A stretch of DNA of 64,000 bases, taken from positions 434,001 through 498,000 of the forward strand of contig CAWIVH010000017.1 of assembly GCA_963839475.1 (NCBI GenBank). Reading direction: 5' to 3'. The notes under the pieces are model-generated. The model saw nothing but the letters and a program-made list of their open reading frames with translations, was not told the DNA's origin and ran no database searches. Of the stretch, positions 60,601-64,000 are shown piece by piece (the stretch's first letter is position 1; each line of letters starts with the position of its first letter). Source of the stretch: CAWIVH01 sp963839475 (lineage in GTDB: Bacteria > Acidobacteriota > UBA6911). The position numbers were made by a program, and so were the translations under genes.

Positions 60601-61529
60601 ACCATCAGGCCGCTGAAACCGGAAATATCGACGTTGTGATAGCTGGCTCGTTGCGCGGAGAATTTCGCTGTTGAATGGAATCCGGCTGCATCCCAAAGCA
60701 AATCCGCGTCAACATTGAGATCGCAGCGCGCATCCGCCAGCTGCGAAGTAAATATGGAAAGATCCTGAACCGCGATGGTGCCGGTGGTATGAAAGGCGAA
60801 AAGCGGGGATCGCCAATTCTTCATCGTCCCGGCGCCGGAGATCCTGCTGCCGTTACAGCGCAGGTCTATCCTGTCGATATCTACTCCATCCAGTGATACG
60901 GTGGAACGGACATCAACGTTGTAGGAGAAGACATTGCCTCCCAGTTCGATTCTGCCGTCCTGATATGCAAGGCGGACCTTGTATGCCGGAGGCCCTTGGC
61001 TATAACGCACCTCGCACAGCAGCCCCGAGAGGTTCAGGTCAAAAGGGATCGATTTGTCATTGTAGGTTACTTCCCCGTCTGCGATCCTGACTGAACCGGC
61101 CTCAAGCGAAAGAGATTTGCGAAAACCGTTCAGGAAGTCTTCAGGATTCCAGGATAAGCGGCCTTCTCCTGCCATCAAGTCGATTTTCGGCCGCTGAACC
61201 CGGAGTTCCGACAAGATAACCTTGAACTTGAGAATGGAGATCAGCCTGAGAACGCCGTTGATTTCCTCCACCGCGATATGGACAGGGGCTGCGGCCCCGG
61301 GAGGCGAAGCCAGAACCAGCCCTTTGGCTGCAAAGGAGCCCCTGAATAGATTGATGCTCAAGCGATCCAGACTGCAGACCAGGCCCGTAGATTGATTCAG
61401 CTGCCGGATCACATAGATTTTCGCATGAGCCTGGAGGCGCTCGCTACGCACAAACCAGATCACGCCCCAAACGGCTGCCAGCACTACTGCCGCCATGATC
61501 CCAAGGCTAAGCTTTCTTCGTGCCCTCAA
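57618..61529 (-). CDS. tamB: TamB-family translocation and assembly module protein
   Basis: A 1303-residue inner-membrane-anchored periplasmic protein. An N-terminal membrane helix (LGIMAAVVLAAVWGVIWFV), long beta-rich AsmA/TamB-like groove (repeats such as GNVFSYNVDVRSTVSLDGVD), and a C-terminal DUF490/TamB domain (RADFVDRNRINPVLNVRAE split form ASADFVDRNRINPVLNVRA EADVRS, TSDPPLSTVEILSLLTTGKE, GIDFRFRKRF). Such proteins link inner and outer membranes and carry lipids or help outer-membrane proteins. The start is a TTG at 61529 with GAGGGTG upstream; it overlaps the SurA-like stop by four bases. Omp85 is two genes upstream. Confidence 0.92.
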   Translation of the reverse strand: MRARRKLSLGIMAAVVLAAVWGVIWFVRSERLQAHAKIYVIRQLNQSTGLVCSLDRLSINLFRGSFAAKGLVLASPPGAAAPVHIAVEEINGVLRLISILKFKVILSELRVQRPKIDLMAGEGRLSWNPEDFLNGFRKSLSLEAGSVRIADGEVTYNDKSIPFDLNLSGLLCEVRYSQGPPAYKVRLAYQDGRIELGGNVFSYNVDVRSTVSLDGVDIDRIDLRCNGSRISGAGTMKNWRSPLFAFHTTGTIAVQDLSIFTSQLADARCDLNVDADLLWDAAGFHSTAKFSAQRASYHNVDISGFSGLMVLENGVLHLKDVAGRIDSGPFRAAASFHLRPSDPKPHQFQIAVQSVSMRDVGRILEMPGIAYANRVDGNARLFWRQGKSDMYLSSEIVLDNPPPPGPGSELRCELKGSVAFGLHRGIWALSSADLHSDRSSVQAIASGNAGFHVDLHSSQIGEIFGLLRNFSDSLDRSLRKYPDLNDISGEIEMSGDVMMGPDGTAYQGAVRIKNGRWRNYALDTLSTRAYWDGNELDLQSLELSKGDANAKGSFHLALSPDDSQWPDLQFQGDVRRLPLSSLKEAGIAGEMNAQGIFSGSGSFSLSGGEWACEGKVNVEKGSYRGQEFDSLGGRVRLMRGVLNIEDTFLVSGPAKLNLRGQVRMDDPSMDLEIGVTDLSIRSFPFVQSNKLDVDGRISASGRIQGSFDHPSLEGSLELDGFRYSDWDLGRGRGTLLWKDDVVKGEANVRSDLGSFRLQAVVAATGAYPGSVILELKDWNARKLVSANLPPYLKDLSTAIEGKVEIKGDLASPESLTYRGEMDGARIKFHDYELSNAGKIKFTAANRKLHIDQDDATIVGDGTRLVLRGDIPLGQEPGLDLKLDGTLNLKMLAQVEKKVQVSGSAGLSVRAIGALKNPQVIGQADLKVSRLDYGELPFRMTGVQGNIVFSRNLVRLENIQGSISSGSFHITGAFEQQDGELRGINLQIAARKARLLYPKDFRSVIDADLTLRGGPDSQVLAGEIAVLRSDYMREFNLLEQIASRSTSAPGPLTSDPFLVGLRLNVGIRSDEGLFVDNELTRLRGGMRLTLRGTPAYPSLTGRVEATEGSIFFRGNRFDIVRASADFVDRNRINPVLNVRAEADVRSYRMLLDVNGDMDHMRFNVTSDPPLSTVEILSLLTTGKEKDPADVNSRRQAEITGLSAASILSESLTGALGKRMQRIFGLQSFRVDPFLAGAENDPTARVTINERVSKDLSITFSRNLSTNEEQIVIVEYDVNKNLSIVGTRNENGEYGIDFRFRKRFR

Positions 61530-62266
61530 AACTGCACCCTCCCTCGAGCCGATGCACCATCCTGATCCTTGACTTCTCCCGCGTTTCCCGGCTGCAATCC
61601 ACTGCGCGACGGGAACATTTCAATGCGGGAATGGGAACGAAGATCGCGTATCCAAAGATCCATCGAACTGTTCACTTTTCGTGCGGCGATGATTTCCTCG
61701 ATCTTGGGCGAAACCTCGGCGGGAGGTGGAACCGGAGCCGCCGCTTTTTTCAGCGCAGGCAAGAATTCCGTTTCATAATATGACTGAATTTCCGTTTGAG
61801 ATACGCTTACAAACGGTCGGAACCGCAGCCGCACGAATCGAAGGATGGAAGCCTTCAATTGGATGTAGTTGTACAGCTCCTCTTCCTGCAGACCCAGCCG
61901 GCTCATCAACGCCGCCAACCCGCCGATCTCGGCATAGGCAAGCTTCAGGTCCGCAATTTCGGAATCGACAGAGCTTTGGTCGTCCGGCGCCAGACGGAAG
62001 TTTTCTAATTCCTGGCGGATGAGTTCCAGATCCACCAGACGATCCAACTCCTTGTCCTCCGCGGTTCCGGTGGATTCGGATTCCTTCCCCAGGACCAGCA
62101 GCGAATTCAGGTCCCGCGCGATCTTGAGATCGGATGCCGTAATGATCTTCCCGTTGACTGCCGCCAGAACACGATCGACTTCCTCCGCGCACACGGTAGC
62201 GATGCCGGCAGAAGCTGCCAACAGGATCCATGCCATCTGCAACAGAAATGCACATTTCTTGTTCAT
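61526..62266 (-). CDS. SurA-N-like periplasmic chaperone lacking the PPIase domain
   Basis: A 246-residue exported protein: signal peptide (MNKKCAFLLQMAWILLAASA GIATVCAE), then a SurA/trigger-like chaperone core: VDRVLAAVNGKIITASDLKI, LDRLVDLELIRQELENFRLA, and FVSVSQTEIQSYYETEFLPA. SurA normally also has parvulin domains; none is seen here, so it is a chaperone-only form. It lies between the Omp85 gene and tamB with 3- and 4-base junctions, one operon for outer-membrane assembly. Confidence 0.82.
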   Translation of the reverse strand: MNKKCAFLLQMAWILLAASAGIATVCAEEVDRVLAAVNGKIITASDLKIARDLNSLLVLGKESESTGTAEDKELDRLVDLELIRQELENFRLAPDDQSSVDSEIADLKLAYAEIGGLAALMSRLGLQEEELYNYIQLKASILRFVRLRFRPFVSVSQTEIQSYYETEFLPALKKAAAPVPPPAEVSPKIEEIIAARKVNSSMDLWIRDLRSHSRIEMFPSRSGLQPGNAGEVKDQDGASARGRVQF

Positions 62267-62269
62267 AGT

Positions 62270-64000
62270 CTAGAACGGCGGCCCGATGGTCAGGTACAAA
62301 TGCCCGCGCTTGAACCCCAGGGCCATCCGGTCCGCAGGAAGGTTGAGGTTGTATCCATAATCCGCCCGCAGCGGACCGAACGGTGTCCTGATCCGGATTC
62401 CGATGCCAATACTGTGGCTGAATTCCGATAGGCGAATGCTACTCAAGGTGCTGAACACATTGCCAGTATCATAAAAACCAGCCAGCTGAAAATGGCGCAC
62501 AACCGGGACTCGAGCCTCCAGATTGAATATGAATAATGCATTTCCACCCAGGGGGTCGCCGGTAGCCGGATCGATGGGTCCCGCCCGGTCGGTTTCGAAA
62601 CCGCGAAGGCTCGACCCGCCGCCGGCGAAGAATCGCTCGCTGATAGGCAGGCTTGTATCACCTCCAAAAGGAACAGCCATTCCGAAGCGGAATGATGTAG
62701 CGAGATTCATCCCCCCTTTGATCTCCCGGAAGTAACTGTTCTGAGTGTATAGAGAATAGTAGTTGTTGCTCCCGAGAAGCTTGGTGGTCAGACTGAGATC
62801 GCTGGACGTGAAAAATCCCCTGGTAGGATCCAGGTAATTATCCCTCGTGTCATTGATATAAATAGCGGAGACTGTCGACAGATTTCGCGGCGTATCTTCA
62901 CGGTCCGGTTCGCCCTCGGTGACATTCCATACCTTCACGTTCTGGAACCTGTAGCGCAAAAGGGTCCAGGAATGACGGCTCACCTCCAGGCTGTGCTGAT
63001 AGGAAAGATTAAACCGCTTCACGTCGTAGCTAATTTCCTGCTTTTTCTGAGCCGAAGCGGTGAAAAACGAATTTACAGGAAGATAACGGAATTGCGGGGG
63101 CTGGAAAGTGAATACTCCCAACTGCTCTATTTTACTCCCCCTCAATCGCAGGTCGGCCCGCTGGCCGGTGCCGAAAATGTTGAGATCGCTAAATTCAACG
63201 GTGCCGCGGATTTTTTCCCTTTCCTGGTAACCAAGGCCATAGCGCAGGGTAAACTTCCTGATCTCTTCCAGGCGCACAACGACGTTTTGGAAAGGGGTTA
63301 TGCTCTCGGGATTTTGGGGCGTCACCCGGACGCTGTCAAAAACACCGACATTATAAAGCCCTTGCTGGGTCTCGAGCATCTTGCCCAGGCTGAGAGGGTC
63401 GCCCTGCTTCAGCTTGATCCGAGGTTCGATCACCATGTTCCGCGTGCGTCTCTTCCCGAGTACGATGACCTCGTCTACAATAGTGCGCGATCCTTCCGTG
63501 ATTTCAAATTCAACCGGGCAGGCGCGTTTTGTATCCGGTGCCCCGGCCCGGTAGAGAACGCGCGCCTGGAGGTAGCCTGCATCGCTGTAGGCTGCGAGAA
63601 TTGCCTGGCGATCGCGTTCCGCGATGTGCGGTGAATAAGGCTTTCCGGGGCGAAGCTCCATTTTTGACTGCAGAACTTCGGTGCTCAGCGTCGAGTTTCC
63701 CTTGAGGATCAACACTCCCGTTGTAAAAGGCGAGCCTTCTTCGCACTCGAAGGTGATAGCTAGTTTTTCGGCTCCGCCGACTGATTTCACCAATGGAATG
63801 ACATAGGCTTCCAGAAAACCGCGGGAGTTGTAGAGGGCGCGGAGCGCCTCGACGTCGGCATCCAATTTCGTGACGCTGTATACCGATTTTTGCATGAACC
63901 GTCCGGGTTGGATCTGGATCGCTCCCAGCAATTCCGCGGATGGGATAGACTTGTTGCCCTTGAAGTTGACTTCGGCAACAGTCACTTTGCGCCCTGATTC
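62270..64000 (-). CDS. Omp85-family outer-membrane assembly protein (BamA/TamA type), 5' end outside window
   Basis: The frame is open to the window end; about 577 codons are visible. POTRA repeats: AEVNFKGNKSIPSAELLGAI, LTITFECEEGSPF form AITFECEEGSPFTTGVLILK GNS and EVIVLGKRRTRNMVIEPRIK. Then the 16-strand barrel with SERFFAGGGSSLRGFETDRA, the conserved (V/L)RG(F/Y) lid motif, ending YLTIGPPF. It folds other proteins into the outer membrane. With tamB and a SurA-like gene adjacent it could be BamA or TamA; the many POTRA repeats expected upstream cannot be seen. Confidence 0.93.
   Translation of the reverse strand, partial: ESGRKVTVAEVNFKGNKSIPSAELLGAIQIQPGRFMQKSVYSVTKLDADVEALRALYNSRGFLEAYVIPLVKSVGGAEKLAITFECEEGSPFTTGVLILKGNSTLSTEVLQSKMELRPGKPYSPHIAERDRQAILAAYSDAGYLQARVLYRAGAPDTKRACPVEFEITEGSRTIVDEVIVLGKRRTRNMVIEPRIKLKQGDPLSLGKMLETQQGLYNVGVFDSVRVTPQNPESITPFQNVVVRLEEIRKFTLRYGLGYQEREKIRGTVEFSDLNIFGTGQRADLRLRGSKIEQLGVFTFQPPQFRYLPVNSFFTASAQKKQEISYDVKRFNLSYQHSLEVSRHSWTLLRYRFQNVKVWNVTEGEPDREDTPRNLSTVSAIYINDTRDNYLDPTRGFFTSSDLSLTTKLLGSNNYYSLYTQNSYFREIKGGMNLATSFRFGMAVPFGGDTSLPISERFFAGGGSSLRGFETDRAGPIDPATGDPLGGNALFIFNLEARVPVVRHFQLAGFYDTGNVFSTLSSIRLSEFSHSIGIGIRIRTPFGPLRADYGYNLNLPADRMALGFKRGHLYLTIGPPF

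Overview
The window looks like a chromosomal segment of a Gram-negative bacterium, most probably an Acidobacteriota member. That is inferred from the Oar-like TonB-dependent receptor with an N-terminal carboxypeptidase-regulatory domain, several secreted proteins of a kind I associate with acidobacterial genomes, an outer-membrane assembly cluster (Omp85, SurA-like, TamB), and a split ATP synthase locus without atpB/atpE. No rRNA or CRISPR array is visible. One tRNA gene (Gln, anticodon CTG) is present.

Layout. 1-3.1 kb: glycogen/glucose metabolism (glgP 3' part, pgi, a decayed glgX). 3.3-10.6 kb: secreted proteins and a large TonB receptor. 10.7-14.7 kb: uncharacterised genes, including two adjacent related double-zinc-ribbon proteins, the second continuing into a HEAT-like helical protein across a one-base frameshift. 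14.65-33.45 kb: a mosaic region bounded by a 28-bp direct repeat of the tRNA-Gln 3' end, with the topology expected of an element inserted in that tRNA gene. 33.6-43.1 kb: glnS, a TPR protein and the ATP synthase genes (b', b, delta, alpha, gamma, beta, epsilon). 43.4-51.6 kb: glycosyltransferase, MscS, folE, a C26 amidohydrolase, YihY, queA, an anti-sigma-like gene, ComF and a DksA-type zinc finger. 51.6-57.5 kb: rlmH, rsfS, nadD, obg, rpmA, rplU and a two-component system. 57.6-64 kb: tamB, a SurA-like gene and an Omp85 gene.

The 14.65-33.45 kb region is the most interesting part. It combines a LOV-domain photoreceptor fused to a SpoIIE-type phosphatase with families that tend to sit near photolyases in light- and oxidative-stress loci: photolyase, DUF523/DUF1722, SDR, DUF2867 epimerase, FAD oxidoreductase, DUF1295, CIA30, TspO, DCC thiol-oxidoreductase and glutathione peroxidase. 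Many of these genes are broken, truncated or joined to pieces of others: an epimerase N-terminus joined to DUF1722, an epimerase N-terminus joined to TspO, an FAD oxidoreductase joined to a peroxiredoxin C-terminus, a photolyase lacking its N-terminal domain, and a lone phosphatase C-terminus. I read it as a decaying photo-oxidative-stress island that has gone through several rounds of deletion and recombination.

Caution: atpD and glnS, normally essential, also carry single-base frameshifts (each one extra base), as do the HEAT-like gene and probably the LOV gene. Some frameshifts are therefore probably sequence or assembly errors. The chimeric joins, large deletions and in-frame stops cannot be explained that way.
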